A DNA stretch of 64,000 nt from Roseburia hominis A2-183 (GCF_000225345.1 NC_015977.1:275501-339500); one strand, 5' to 3'. Numbered from the stretch's first letter, positions 17,497 through 27,742 are shown. Numbers and translations: made by a program. The notes: a model not told the origin generated them from the letters alone.

Positions 17497-18399
17497 ATGG
17501 ACGAGAAAATGACAATGGAGATCACCAACGATAGATTAGAGGAAGCGATTAAGCAGTATGCGGCGGAGCGCACCAAGGAGAACCTTACCACGGTGTTAAA
17601 CCTGCTTCGTCCGACCAAGCTGTATGTGCCGGCAATGCTTAAGGCGCCGGATCAGCCGACCCCGTGTTTCCTCAAGAACAACAAGGGCGAGCAGTTTTTT
17701 GTGGCATATACTTCCAAGGAGCAGATGCCGGAGGAGCCGAAGAGCCAGGCACTTCTTTTCATGCCGTTCCCGGCGTGCAACAACATCGTCGTGAAGCCGG
17801 AACTGGAGCTGACCGGGCTGGTCATCAATCCGTTCTCGGATAACCTTGTATTAAAGACCGAACTTGTACGGAAGCTGCATGAGGCAGATCAGAAGGCGGC
17901 ACAGATGCGGCAGGTGAAGATGACACCGCAGCAGTTTAACGTGTTTGTGAAAAAGCAGGTGGAGTTTGGAGTTCTGCCGAAGCGCCTGTATGCAGAGGGA
18001 GAGACGTTTGTCCGGAAGCTCTGTGAGGAGCGCGAGGCGTTCGTGAACCAGATTTTTGCCGAGACGTATAAGGAGCCGAAGCTCTATCCGTACACAGAGG
18101 CAGACTATTCGGTTATGGCGCTTGACATTGCGGAGGATCTGACACTGATCCGCGTGGATCTGCCGGAGAAAGCACTGGCAGCCCCGCTTTGCTATCGTAT
18201 CTATATTACGTTTAATCCGCAGACGAAGAAAGCGGGTTACTACACGATTGAGATGACGGCGGAGAAGGAAGTGCGCGCATTGGGACAGATCCTGCCGGAT
18301 GGCAGGCATGAGAGTCTGGGCGAGGCGCCGGTTGAGGGAGCGGAGCTTCAGAAGATCATGGATCTGGCACGTTATGACGGCACAGAGATGACAAGCTAA
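17497..18399 (+). CDS. SseB-family protein
   Basis: Soluble 300-residue protein with no signal or membrane segment. The N-terminal half (about 15-125) matches the SseB N-terminal fold: DRLEEAIKQYAAERTKENL, VPAML, FVAYTSKEQMPE and LVINPFSDNLVL. The C-terminal half (about 190-290) resembles the SseB C-terminal domain. In enterobacteria SseB is a secretion chaperone, but in Firmicutes the family is of unknown function and has no link to type III secretion. It has its own promoter and a terminator hairpin downstream. Confidence 0.8.
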   Translation: MDEKMTMEITNDRLEEAIKQYAAERTKENLTTVLNLLRPTKLYVPAMLKAPDQPTPCFLKNNKGEQFFVAYTSKEQMPEEPKSQALLFMPFPACNNIVVKPELELTGLVINPFSDNLVLKTELVRKLHEADQKAAQMRQVKMTPQQFNVFVKKQVEFGVLPKRLYAEGETFVRKLCEEREAFVNQIFAETYKEPKLYPYTEADYSVMALDIAEDLTLIRVDLPEKALAAPLCYRIYITFNPQTKKAGYYTIEMTAEKEVRALGQILPDGRHESLGEAPVEGAELQKIMDLARYDGTEMTS

Positions 18400-18462
18400 G
18401 GCATACCGAAGCGAAGGCATATATGTCATATCGAAACGAAGGCATACATAAAGATACAATAA

Positions 18463-18500
18463 GAGACGCATGTCCGGCGGGAATCGGGGTGCGTCTTTTT
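18463..18500 (+). terminator. Terminator after the SseB-like gene
   Basis: GAGACGCA (18463-18470) pairs with TGCGTCTT (18490-18497) with one mismatch, plus an inner CCG/CGG, followed by TTT. The T run is also the point where similarity to the histidine kinase gene begins. Just upstream (18402-18440) the word GAAGGCATA or a close variant occurs three times. Confidence 0.6.
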
Positions 18501-18790
18501 ATGGAGAAGGAAGCGCATTATTTCGATGCGATCCTGATGGATATTGTGATGCCGAAGATGGACGGCTTTGAGGCGGCAAGGCAGATCCGACGGGTGTCGC
18601 ACAAGGATGCGTAGATGATTCCGATTATTGCGATGAGTGCAAAAGATGCACGCGAGGATATGGATGCCTGTAAGGAAGCCGGAATGAACGACTATCTTGC
18701 AAAGCCGGTAGAGCCGCAGCGGTTATATCAGGTGCTGGCGGAATACCTTGAGAATCCGATGTGAGTTTTTTGACAAAACGCTGAAATTGT
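18497..18790 (+). pseudogene. Duplicated fragment of the hybrid kinase receiver domain
   Basis: The sequence from 18497 to the TGA near 18762 matches the last ~270 bases of the kinase gene (13169-13437) almost base for base. It encodes the receiver's phospho-acceptor region and its end (YLAKPVEPQRLYQVL...). An in-frame TAG at 18612-18614 replaces the CAG glutamine of the intact gene. Similarity continues for about 30-40 bases past the stop. There is no kinase part and no start codon of its own, so it is a dead fragment of a larger duplication. Confidence 0.88.
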
Positions 18791-18813
18791 CAAATGCAAA
18801 ATCTGAAATTCGG

Positions 18814-18842
18814 TTGCGTTTCCTTTTTGACATAGTTATAAT
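18814..18842 (+). promoter_or_regulatory. Promoter of glpP
   Basis: TTGCGT (18814-18819), 17-base spacer, TATAAT (18837-18842). It would produce a ~250-base untranslated leader before glpP. Confidence 0.55.
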
Positions 18843-18884
18843 AATGTCAGAAAGAAATTACACGGTATTTTGCATACAATTCTA

Positions 18885-18955
18885 TAGTGTGAGCCAAGAG
18901 TGAAAGAGCAGGCCGGGAATAACAGAAATGTTACTCTGTCGGTGTGCTTTTTTTC
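18885..18955 (+). promoter_or_regulatory. Candidate GlpP-controlled leader / attenuator
   Basis: The glpP leader holds GTGAGCCAAGAGTGAAAG followed by a terminator-like hairpin. AGCA...TGCT closes the base, with CCG/CGG and AACAGA/TCTGT inside, then seven T. GlpP proteins are glycerol-3-phosphate-responsive antiterminators that act on leader RNAs, so autoregulation is plausible (inference). After it, 18954-19045 carries another copy of the TTTCATAGGAAAT hairpin repeat. Confidence 0.4.
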
Positions 18956-19045
18956 ATAGGAAATTACGCCCTATGAAGAAATAAAGAATGTGCAGCTTGC
19001 GGGATTTTTTGACTTCCGCTATGGGAAATATCATTATGGAAATGA
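18954..19045. repeat. Copy of the TTTCATAGGAAAT hairpin repeat
   Basis: TTTCATAGG pairs with CCTATGAAG about 10 bases later, and CTTGCGGGA with TTCCGC further on. It shares TTTCATAGGAAAT with the repeat at 1791-1975. Confidence 0.45.
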
Positions 19046-19100
19046 TGCGCCAGGAATGCCATGATGCGGCAGGGGAGAATGGGGGGAGTGCAGACAAAAG

Positions 19101-19664
19101 ATGAAGCAGCAATTTTATGACGCGATTGTGGACGGACCGATTATCGCGGCGGTGAAGGACGAGACGGGGGTGGAGGTCTGTATACAGAATGATATCCGCG
19201 TGGTATTCATTTTGTATGGAGAGTTGATTACCATCCCGGATATTGTGCAGCGGTTAAAAGATGCCGGAAAGTTTGTCATTGTACATCTGGATCTGATCGG
19301 GGGGCTTGCGGTCAGGGAGGAAGCGGTGCGTTTTATACGGTATGGGACGGCGGCGGACGGTATTATTTCCACAAAGCCGGAAATGATCCGTTATGCGAAG
19401 GAGCTGGATCTCTGTACGGTATTTCGCATATTTGCGATTGATTCCAAGGCGATTGGAGGACTGGAACACCACGGTATGGAGTTTGCAGATCTAATCGAGG
19501 TGCTGCCGGGCATTATGCCTAAAATCATAAAGCATATAGCAGGGCAGGCAGCAGTACCGGTGATCGCAGGAGGTCTGATCTCGGAGAAGGAGGACGTCAT
19601 GCGGGCACTGGATGCGGGAGCGATTGCGATTTCAACGACAAACCAGGCAGTGTGGAAAATGTAA
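19101..19664 (+). CDS. glpP: Glycerol-3-phosphate-responsive antiterminator
   Basis: RNA-binding regulator of 187 residues that, with glycerol-3-phosphate, allows transcription through leader terminators of glycerol genes. The alternating beta/alpha pattern fits a TIM barrel, with family blocks VFILYGEL, FVIVHLDLIGGL, GIISTKP, FRIFAIDSKA, IEVLPGIMPKII and PVIAGGLI. The start follows GGGGGGAGTG. It faces the glpK-glpF-glpA operon, which ends convergently about 700 bases downstream, so that operon is the probable target. Confidence 0.93.
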   Translation: MKQQFYDAIVDGPIIAAVKDETGVEVCIQNDIRVVFILYGELITIPDIVQRLKDAGKFVIVHLDLIGGLAVREEAVRFIRYGTAADGIISTKPEMIRYAKELDLCTVFRIFAIDSKAIGGLEHHGMEFADLIEVLPGIMPKIIKHIAGQAAVPVIAGGLISEKEDVMRALDAGAIAISTTNQAVWKM

Positions 19665-19698
19665 CGGATACAGTGTATCAGGAGAAGGGGGTACGGGT

Positions 19699-20271
19699 AT
19701 GTGTTATTCAACTAAGAAAAAAATTGCGGATTGTGTCAGGCAGCTGATGAAGCGCAAGGAGATATCCAAAATTACGATCGGGGACATCATGGAGGCAACG
19801 GGGATGAGCCGCCAGAGTTTTTATTATCATTTTAAGGATATTTATGATGTGCTGGAGTGGATCGGCTGTAATGACTTTAAGGATCAGCTGCAGGGACAGT
19901 ATGACAGTATGGAAAAGTGGGCATGCGATCTGATGGAGGTGCTGCAGAGGGAGCGCAGCTTTTATGAGAAGCTGGCGAACGAGCTCGCGTGGCCGATGAT
20001 CGTGCGTGGTGTACGCATGGCGTTGGATGCGCAGGTGCGCCGTCTGCTGCTTGGCGAGAATCCGGGCATGTTTGAAAAGCATCCTGAGGAACTGGAGGCG
20101 GTGACGAGCTTTCTTTCCACATCCATCTGCTACTATATGATTGATTTTGTATATTACAGAAAAACGTTATCGGGGGAACAGGTAAAGCGGGATGTGCAGT
20201 TTATGATGCGGGCGATTGCAAAAACGGACGCGGGGCTTGCCGTATTGCTCCCGCGCACCGCAGTATTGTAA
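19699..20271 (+). CDS. TetR family regulator (DhaS-like)
   Basis: 190-residue protein starting MCYSTKKKIADCVRQLM. The N-terminal helix-turn-helix is clear: ISKITIGDIMEATGMSRQSFYYHFKDIYDVLEW. The C-terminal domain resembles that of DhaS-like activators of dihydroxyacetone/glycerol metabolism. The ATG at 19699 follows GAGAAGGGGGT; an upstream ATG at 19612 lies inside glpP and is rejected. It is 34 bases after glpP in the same direction and is probably co-transcribed. A role in the glycerol locus is an inference from position. Confidence 0.88.
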   Translation: MCYSTKKKIADCVRQLMKRKEISKITIGDIMEATGMSRQSFYYHFKDIYDVLEWIGCNDFKDQLQGQYDSMEKWACDLMEVLQRERSFYEKLANELAWPMIVRGVRMALDAQVRRLLLGENPGMFEKHPEELEAVTSFLSTSICYYMIDFVYYRKTLSGEQVKRDVQFMMRAIAKTDAGLAVLLPRTAVL

Positions 20272-20294
20272 TGCTATTCTGACAAAATTAAAAA

Positions 20295-20331
20295 GTACCG
20301 GTAAGCTGGTCTGGCTTACCGGTACTTTTTT
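20295..20331. terminator. Bidirectional terminator
   Basis: GTACCGGTAAGC (20295-20306) and GCTTACCGGTAC (20314-20325) form a perfect 12-bp stem with a 7-base loop, flanked by A runs on the left and T runs on the right. It serves both the TetR gene and the convergent glp operon. Confidence 0.95.
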
Positions 20332-20355
20332 ACTTTTGCAGCTGCATCTGCGGTT

Positions 20356-20718
20356 CTAAGAGAGAACTTCTTTGGTGGCGATCAGGTCGACGCCGGTTCC
20401 TGCAATATCTTTCAGCAGGACATCTCCGATGTGTACCGGAGCCGTCACCGTCAGCGCGTTGATATATTTCATGATCTCGAAGATCTTTTCTTTGGGAATA
20501 TCCTGTGCGGTCTTGACGGATACCATCGGGATGGAGCCGCCGCGGACACAGACGGTGCTTGTGACGATGCGCGTCGGATGTGTGACTTCCTTTGCGGCAT
20601 AGTCAGAGCCGCGCTTGCAGGTATTTCCGGTGATGGAGACAACATTTCCGCCATCCATGGTAACTGTGATGGCACAGCCCAGCGGGCAGCCGATGCATGT
20701 AAGATTTCTTGTTTCCAT
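20356..20718 (-). CDS. DUF1667 protein, putative Fe-S partner of glycerol dehydrogenase
   Basis: 120-residue protein of the DUF1667 family. Four cysteines near the N-terminus (Cys8, Cys11, Cys15, Cys34; C-x2-C-x3-C then C) have the spacing of the [4Fe-4S] site of molybdopterin oxidoreductases, so it may bind a cluster (inference). It is last in the operon, 3 bases after the FAD-oxidoreductase stop. That order suggests it is a small electron-transfer subunit for the GlpA/GlpB-like pair, replacing the GlpC subunit of enterobacteria. Confidence 0.85.
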   Translation of the reverse strand: METRNLTCIGCPLGCAITVTMDGGNVVSITGNTCKRGSDYAAKEVTHPTRIVTSTVCVRGGSIPMVSVKTAQDIPKEKIFEIMKYINALTVTAPVHIGDVLLKDIAGTGVDLIATKEVLS

Positions 20719-20721
20719 GTG

Positions 20722-22008
20722 TTACGCCTCCTCTTCTATTTTGATGGTAATGTGATCCAGGTCACTCATTGCTTCCAGAACGGACTTCTGCAGCTTTACC
20801 TGCTCCATCTCGCCGGGAGCCATGACAGGACGCTTGCGGCAGATAATCCGCTGGTCGTTTAAGTAGGTGGAAATATAACAGTTCTTGTATACACCGCCGA
20901 CGCGGAAACGCACGGTCAGCTCGTCGTCCATATTGGCGACATGCAGCGTTTTTGGAACGGTATAGCGGACGCCGTCGGTTGCGACGATGGGGATCTCTTT
21001 GCCGGAATCAGCATGATCGCCCCCGCACTTGATATATTTTGCGGCGTTCTTTCCGGCAACGCCGGCTTCCTCGGATACATAGTCCACGAGATCATGAACG
21101 TGAAGAACATTACCGCAGGCGAAAACGCCCGGAATATTTGTCTCAAGGCTTTCGTTGACAGAAGGACCGGAGGTGACCGGATTTAGCTCGACGCCCATAG
21201 AGCGGGAAATCTCATTTTCCGGAATCAGACCGCAGGAGAGCAGCAGTGTGTCGCATTCGTAGTCTTCCTCCGTGCCGGGAATCGGCTTGTTGTGTTCATC
21301 CACCTGTGCCAGTGTGATTCCCTCCACGCGCTCTTTGCCGCGGATGTCAACGACAGTATGGCCCAGCTTTAACGGAATACCGAAATCGTCCAGACACTGC
21401 ACAATGTTTCGTTTCAGACCGCCGGAATAAGGCATCAGCTCGGCGACGACTTTGACTTCGGCGCCCTCTAAGGTCATACGGCGTGCCATGATGAGGCCGA
21501 TGTCTCCGGAGCCGAGGATCACAACCTTGCGTCCCGGCATAAAGCCCTCGATGTTCACCAGGCGCTGCGCGGTTCCGGCAGAGTAGATGCCTGCAGGACG
21601 GTAGCCCGGGATATTTAAAGCTCCGCGGGAACGCTCGCGGCAGCCCATGGCAAGAATCACGGTCTTTGCGTTAATGTGGAACAGCCCGTCGGTGCGGTTC
21701 ATAGCCGTCACGATCTTATCGGAAGAGCCTTCTGCCAGAGAAATATCCATCACCATCGTGTTCAGACGGTATTCGATGTTCAGATCGAGAGCCTGATTGA
21801 TAAAGCGTCTGGCATATTCCGGGCCGGTCAGCTCCTCCTTAAAGGTGTGAAGGCCGAAACCGTTGTGGATGCACTGATTTAAGATGCCGCCGAGTTCGCG
21901 GTCGCGCTCGAGAATCAGGATCCGGTCGATGCCGTTATTTTTGGCGGAAACGGCTGCCGCAAGACCGGCGGGACCTCCGCCGACGATCACAATATCATAT
22001 GAAGTCAT
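20722..22008 (-). CDS. FAD-dependent oxidoreductase (GlpB-like)
   Basis: 428-residue flavoprotein of the pyridine-nucleotide-disulfide oxidoreductase type. The N-terminus has the dinucleotide loop IVGGGPAGLAAA followed by ILERDRELGGIL; a second nucleotide-binding site is VVILGSGDIGLIMARR near residue 160. The block FACGNVLHVHDLVDYVSEE matches the FAD-binding end. In clostridia this gene sits between a GlpA-type dehydrogenase and DUF1667, and likely passes electrons from glycerol-3-phosphate oxidation to NAD or another acceptor. Exact acceptor unknown. Confidence 0.85.
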   Translation of the reverse strand: MTSYDIVIVGGGPAGLAAAVSAKNNGIDRILILERDRELGGILNQCIHNGFGLHTFKEELTGPEYARRFINQALDLNIEYRLNTMVMDISLAEGSSDKIVTAMNRTDGLFHINAKTVILAMGCRERSRGALNIPGYRPAGIYSAGTAQRLVNIEGFMPGRKVVILGSGDIGLIMARRMTLEGAEVKVVAELMPYSGGLKRNIVQCLDDFGIPLKLGHTVVDIRGKERVEGITLAQVDEHNKPIPGTEEDYECDTLLLSCGLIPENEISRSMGVELNPVTSGPSVNESLETNIPGVFACGNVLHVHDLVDYVSEEAGVAGKNAAKYIKCGGDHADSGKEIPIVATDGVRYTVPKTLHVANMDDELTVRFRVGGVYKNCYISTYLNDQRIICRKRPVMAPGEMEQVKLQKSVLEAMSDLDHITIKIEEEA

Positions 22009-22027
22009 AATAATCCTCCTTTTTCCT

Positions 22028-23464
22028 TCAGGTTCTGTCTTTGCTCAGGCCGACGACCATGTTGGATGAGCCGCCGTTTTTCGTGATTTCAAGCTGGGAG
22101 ATACCAAGCTCACGCGCCAGGATTTCCATGGTGCGCGGCGAGCAGAAACCTGCCTGGCAGCGTCCCATGCCTGCACGGGTACGGCGCTTGACGCCGTCTA
22201 ATGACCGTGCGCCAAGCGGACGGTGAATGGCGTCTAAGATTTCTCCCTCGGTAATCATCTCACAGCGGCAGATAATATTTCCGTAAGCTGGATTTTCGCG
22301 GATAAGCTCCGCATAATCTTCCTCGGAGAGTGTTTTCGGATTGAGAACGCCCTTCCGGCTGCCGTTCCATGCCGGGTTTTTCTGTGCGTGAAGCAGTCCG
22401 GATACAATCTGCGCTACGCGCTCGCCGATCGCCGGGGAACTGGTGAGGCCCGGAGATTCGATGCCGGAGCAGTCGACAAAGTGTGGAGCATCCGCCAACT
22501 CTTCAATAATGAATTCATGGTTGTCCTCATGGGCGCGGTTTCCGGCGAAGGACGTGATTACCTGACGGACCGGAACGGAAGGCACGGAGCGTCTTGCTGC
22601 GCTGCAGACATGGTCAAGTCCCTGGCGGGTGGTGTTGGTTGCCTCCTTATCGTCGTGATCGTCTGCGGTAGGGCCGATCAGCGTATTGCCGTGAACCGTC
22701 GGGGTTACAAGAATGCCCTTGCCGTATTTGCCCGGAAGCTGGAAGATGGTCTTGTCGACCAGACCGCCGGTTGTTTTGTCGAGCAGGCAGTATTCGCCGC
22801 GGCGCGGGGTAATGTGGATCTTCTTGCTGCTGACCATGTTGTGAAAAACATCTGCATACACACCGGCAGCGTTTACCACGCAGCGGGTCAGGATGTAACC
22901 GCGGTTGGTGGAGAGTTGATAGCCGTCGTCCTTGCGGCAGATGTCTGTCACTTCTGTGTTAAAACGGAATTCGACGCCGTTTGTGGCAGCATTTTCTGCG
23001 AGTGCAATGTTCAAACCGAACGGGCAGACAATGCCGCCGGTCGGACAGTAGATGGCAGCGATGACTTCCTCGGAGAGGTTCGGCTCCATCTCATGAACTT
23101 CGTGTGCATCTAAGATCCGGATATCCGGGATTTTGTTGGAAATGCCCTGCTCGTAGAGGGCTTCCAGCTTCGGGCGGTCCTCCTCGGAGAAGCAGACGAT
23201 CAGGGAACCGTTTCTGCGGAATTCAAAATCCAGCTCTTTGGAGAGCGGTTCCATCAGTTCATTTCCCCGGACGTTCATCTCTGACATCAGGGTTCCGGGT
23301 TTACAGTCGATACCGGAGTGGACGATGGCGCTGTTGGCTTTGGAAGTGCCGCAGCAGACGTCCTCCTCTTTTTCCACAACACAAATGGAGAGATTGTATC
23401 TGGAAAGTTCACGTGCACAGGCGCTTCCAGAGACGCCGGCACCAATGATCACTACATCATACAT
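22028..23464 (-). CDS. glpA: Glycerol-3-phosphate dehydrogenase, GlpA-like with BFD-type Fe-S domain
   Basis: 478-residue FAD protein that probably oxidises glycerol-3-phosphate to dihydroxyacetone phosphate. The N-terminal Rossmann motif is VVIIGAGVSGSACARELS. The DAO-type body includes NAAGVYADVFHNM and CSGIESPGLTSSPAIGERVA. The C-terminal ~90 residues are a bacterioferritin-ferredoxin-like [2Fe-2S] domain with IICRCEMITEGEI and RCQAGFCSPR, giving the four cysteines. The operon with glycerol kinase and facilitator supports the substrate. The ribosome site AAGGAGG precedes the ATG. Confidence 0.9.
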   Translation of the reverse strand: MYDVVIIGAGVSGSACARELSRYNLSICVVEKEEDVCCGTSKANSAIVHSGIDCKPGTLMSEMNVRGNELMEPLSKELDFEFRRNGSLIVCFSEEDRPKLEALYEQGISNKIPDIRILDAHEVHEMEPNLSEEVIAAIYCPTGGIVCPFGLNIALAENAATNGVEFRFNTEVTDICRKDDGYQLSTNRGYILTRCVVNAAGVYADVFHNMVSSKKIHITPRRGEYCLLDKTTGGLVDKTIFQLPGKYGKGILVTPTVHGNTLIGPTADDHDDKEATNTTRQGLDHVCSAARRSVPSVPVRQVITSFAGNRAHEDNHEFIIEELADAPHFVDCSGIESPGLTSSPAIGERVAQIVSGLLHAQKNPAWNGSRKGVLNPKTLSEEDYAELIRENPAYGNIICRCEMITEGEILDAIHRPLGARSLDGVKRRTRAGMGRCQAGFCSPRTMEILARELGISQLEITKNGGSSNMVVGLSKDRT

Positions 23465-23556
23465 AGTTTTTCCTCCTTAAAAGAGCCATGCAGATCATAC
23501 ATCATTTCTGATGTGTTTTCTGCCTGGCTCTCTTCTCTGACATTCAATCTATAGTT

Positions 23557-24267
23557 TTAAAAAATAAGTCCATATACCAGCACGGCAGCCAATGCGCCGA
23601 GGATCGGTCCGACGATCGGAACAACGAGTCCGTATCCGAAATCAGAGGAACCTTTTCCCTGAATCGGAAGCACTGCATGTGCAAGACGAGGACCCAGATC
23701 TCTTGCCGGATTGATTGCATATCCGGTCAGACCGCCCAGAGACATACCGACAGATACGATAATGGCGAATACGAGAAATTTTCCGGTGCCGTCCGCCAGA
23801 TCCGGAACCTGTGCCAGACCCTTGATGGCAAATACGAGTACAAAAGTGCCGACAGCCTCGCTTAAGATATTGCGCGGGATGTTGCGCACTGCAGGTGCCG
23901 TACAGAACACGCCGCGCTTCGTTGACGCGTCTTCCGTTGCGTCAAACTGATCTTTGAACAGCAGATATACAAGGCATGCGCCGCAGAAAGCACCAGCCAG
24001 CTGTGCCACAATATATCCCGGTACCATGCTCCATGCAAAACTGCCGTCAGCAGCAAGCGCGATGGTCAATGCAGGGTTAAAGCTTGCGCCGGATGCCGCG
24101 CCGAAGATAAAGGCGGGAACCAGTACGGCAAGACCCCAGGCAAGTGTGATCTGGACTGCACCGGCACCTTTCATGCCGGATTTGTTCAGGTTGACATTGG
24201 CAACAACACCGTCACCTAACAGGATGAGGATCATGGTGCCGACAAACTCTGCAATATATGGTGTCAT
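23557..24267 (-). CDS. glpF: Glycerol uptake facilitator (aquaglyceroporin)
   Basis: Six-helix membrane channel of 236 residues for glycerol entry. Both channel half-helix motifs are present: NPALTIA near residues 65-71 and INPARDLGPRL near 188-198; the Asp after the second NPAR is typical of glycerol channels. It lies 34 bases after glpK in the same operon. The ribosome site GAGGGGGTATTT precedes the ATG. Confidence 0.95.
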   Translation of the reverse strand: MTPYIAEFVGTMILILLGDGVVANVNLNKSGMKGAGAVQITLAWGLAVLVPAFIFGAASGASFNPALTIALAADGSFAWSMVPGYIVAQLAGAFCGACLVYLLFKDQFDATEDASTKRGVFCTAPAVRNIPRNILSEAVGTFVLVFAIKGLAQVPDLADGTGKFLVFAIIVSVGMSLGGLTGYAINPARDLGPRLAHAVLPIQGKGSSDFGYGLVVPIVGPILGALAAVLVYGLIF

Positions 24268-24301
24268 AATAAATACCCCCTCTTAGATATGAAATTGTGT
24301 G

Positions 24302-25886
<1,585 letters not shown>

Positions 25887-26027
25887 CGTTTGTGGCTTTA
25901 GTGTAACTGCGTTGCGGGTGAATGTCTTTAGACAGACTTCTGTGATTGTAAAAGAGGAGTCCTGCGTTTTTACATATATGCAATATTGACAAAAAACATG
26001 AATAGATTGCTAAATTATTAACAAATA

Positions 26028-26055
26028 TAGACGATTAGTGGGGAATATACGATAA
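26028..26055 (+). promoter_or_regulatory. Candidate sigma-28 promoter before the MCP pseudogene
   Basis: TAGA, 16 bases, TACGATAA. Same arrangement and spacing as the promoter at 15573-15600, retained although the downstream gene is broken. Confidence 0.4.
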
Positions 26056-26090
26056 TAAAAGAAGTAAGCACAGGAAGGAGTCGGATAGGT

Positions 26091-27135
26091 ATGAAAAATG
26101 TGAGTGTACGTTAGAAGATGATTATTCTGGCACTGATCACACTGATCGGAACACTGGCGATCGGAATTCTGTCAGTAAACCGGATTCTGATTATGGAGAG
26201 GGGTTCAGAGAGTGTTCTCCGCGCAAGTATCGAAGAAGATTACGATGAGAATATTAAGAATCAGGTAGATAATGCGATTTCCATGCTGGATGCGGTGTAT
26301 GCAGGCTATGAGAATGGTGATTATTCCTATGAGGAAGCGGAAACACGCGGTGCAGATCTGCTGCGGGAACTCAGGTACGGGGACGGCGGATACTTCTGGG
26401 CAGATACCTATGATGGAGAGAATGTGGTTCTGCTTGGAAGCGCGACGGAAGGGACGAACCGCATGGAGACGAAGGATGCGGATGGTTACCAGATGGTAAA
26501 AGAGATTATCCGCGTCGGGCAGGAACCGGACGGCGGATATACGGATTATGTATTCCCGAAAGAAGGTGAGACGGAATCTTCTCCGAAGAGATCCTACAGC
26601 AGGGCATTTGAGCCGTTTGGCTGGGTTGTCGGAACGGGAAACTATATTGACTATATCGATGAGACTGTTGAGAAAGAAACGCAGGCAATGCGGGAGAATG
26701 TAAAAACGGCACTGATCGCGATTATCGGAACGGGCAGTCTGCTGATTGTGATTGTCATGGCGGTCTGTCTGTATATGGCGTTTTCACTGAGCAGATCTTT
26801 TCAGGTTGCCCAGATACAGAAGGTGACGGAGGAAGTTACATCTTCTGTGGCACAGCTTTCTTCTGATGCGGAGCAGCTGCTTGCCTTTGTTGGAAATGAT
26901 GTGGTGGCGAGCTATGATACGTTTGATGAGGTGGCAGACGCTTATAACCAGGATGCCGGAAAGATCGATGCACTGATCAGCGATTTCAGCGCGACATCCG
27001 AGGAGCTTCTGGCATCGATTGATGGCGTGCTGGATGCGATGGAGGGAATTGCAACGGCAACGAACGAAGGTGCCAAGGGAACGACTGATATTGCACAGAA
27101 GACCGTAGAAGTGAAATCCAAGGCAGATACGTGAT
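26091..27135 (+). pseudogene. Decayed copy of the Cache-domain MCP
   Basis: Closely similar to the MCP at 15631-17418, including the leader and GGAAGGAGTCGGAT ribosome region. Three lesions are visible. Codon 7 after the internal ATG is TAG instead of TGG (26112-26114). An in-frame deletion of 663 bases (221 codons) joins the end of TM2 (SRSFQVA) to the late signalling domain (QIQKVTEEV), removing HAMP and the signalling tip. The 3' end is lost after VKSKADT. The remaining 338-codon frame from 26118 still encodes the sensor domain but cannot signal. Confidence 0.92.
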
Positions 27136-27169
27136 CTGCTCCACATCTTAGAGGAGATGGAAGAAGAAC

Positions 27170-27652
27170 TTACTCATGCCGGATGACGTCGGCATACTGG
27201 CCGCGCACCACGGTAAGCAGGGAATCCGGATTGACCGTGATGGAGGTGCCGATGCGTCCGCCGCTGATGTAGATCTTGTCAAAAGCCGCAGCGCTCTCGT
27301 GCACGATGGTCGGGAACTGCTTTTTCATGCCCAGAGGAGAGCAGCCGCCGCGGACATAACCCGTGATGGCAGTGATGTCTTTGACGTGAATCATCTCCAC
27401 GGATTTTTCGCCGACGGCTCTGGCGGCGGCTTTTAAGTCCACCTCGTCCGCAATGGGGATGACGAACACATAGTATTGCCTGCTTTTTCCCTGCATCACC
27501 AGAGTCTTGAAGGACTGTTCCACCGGAGCGCCGGTCGCCTCGGCGGTGTGCAGCCCGTCGATAAATTCTCCACACTCATAATTTAAAATTTCGTACGGAA
27601 TCTTATTTTTATCAAGAATGCGCATCGCATTCGTCTTTACTTCTTTTCCCAT
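27170..27652 (-). CDS. ybaK: Cys-tRNA(Pro)/Cys-tRNA(Cys) deacylase, YbaK/EbsC family
   Basis: Cytosolic editing enzyme of 160 residues that hydrolyses mischarged Cys-tRNA(Pro). Family blocks are present: KTNAMRILDKNKIPYEIL at the N-terminus, QSFKTLVMQGKSRQYYVFVIP in the middle, and GYVRGGCSPLGMKKQFPTIV and GRIGTSITVNPDSLLTVV near the C-terminus. The ATG at 27652 lies behind AAAGGAGTG and is preferred over a start 24 codons upstream that has no ribosome site and runs into a repeat. Confidence 0.94.
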   Translation of the reverse strand: MGKEVKTNAMRILDKNKIPYEILNYECGEFIDGLHTAEATGAPVEQSFKTLVMQGKSRQYYVFVIPIADEVDLKAAARAVGEKSVEMIHVKDITAITGYVRGGCSPLGMKKQFPTIVHESAAAFDKIYISGGRIGTSITVNPDSLLTVVRGQYADVIRHE

Positions 27653-27687
27653 AAAATATTCACTCCTTTGTTTCTTTCCGGAAAATA

Positions 27688-27742
27688 TGTCCTGTGAAGG
27701 AAAAACGCTCCGCGTGGATTGCACTGCGGCGGGACATATGAT
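27688..27742. repeat. Hairpin repeat upstream of ybaK
   Basis: ATGTCC near 27688 pairs with GGGACAT near 27732, with an inner CCGC/GCGG stem. It shares GAAAAACGCTCCGCG with the repeat at 1876-1890, so both belong to one family. Confidence 0.5.
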
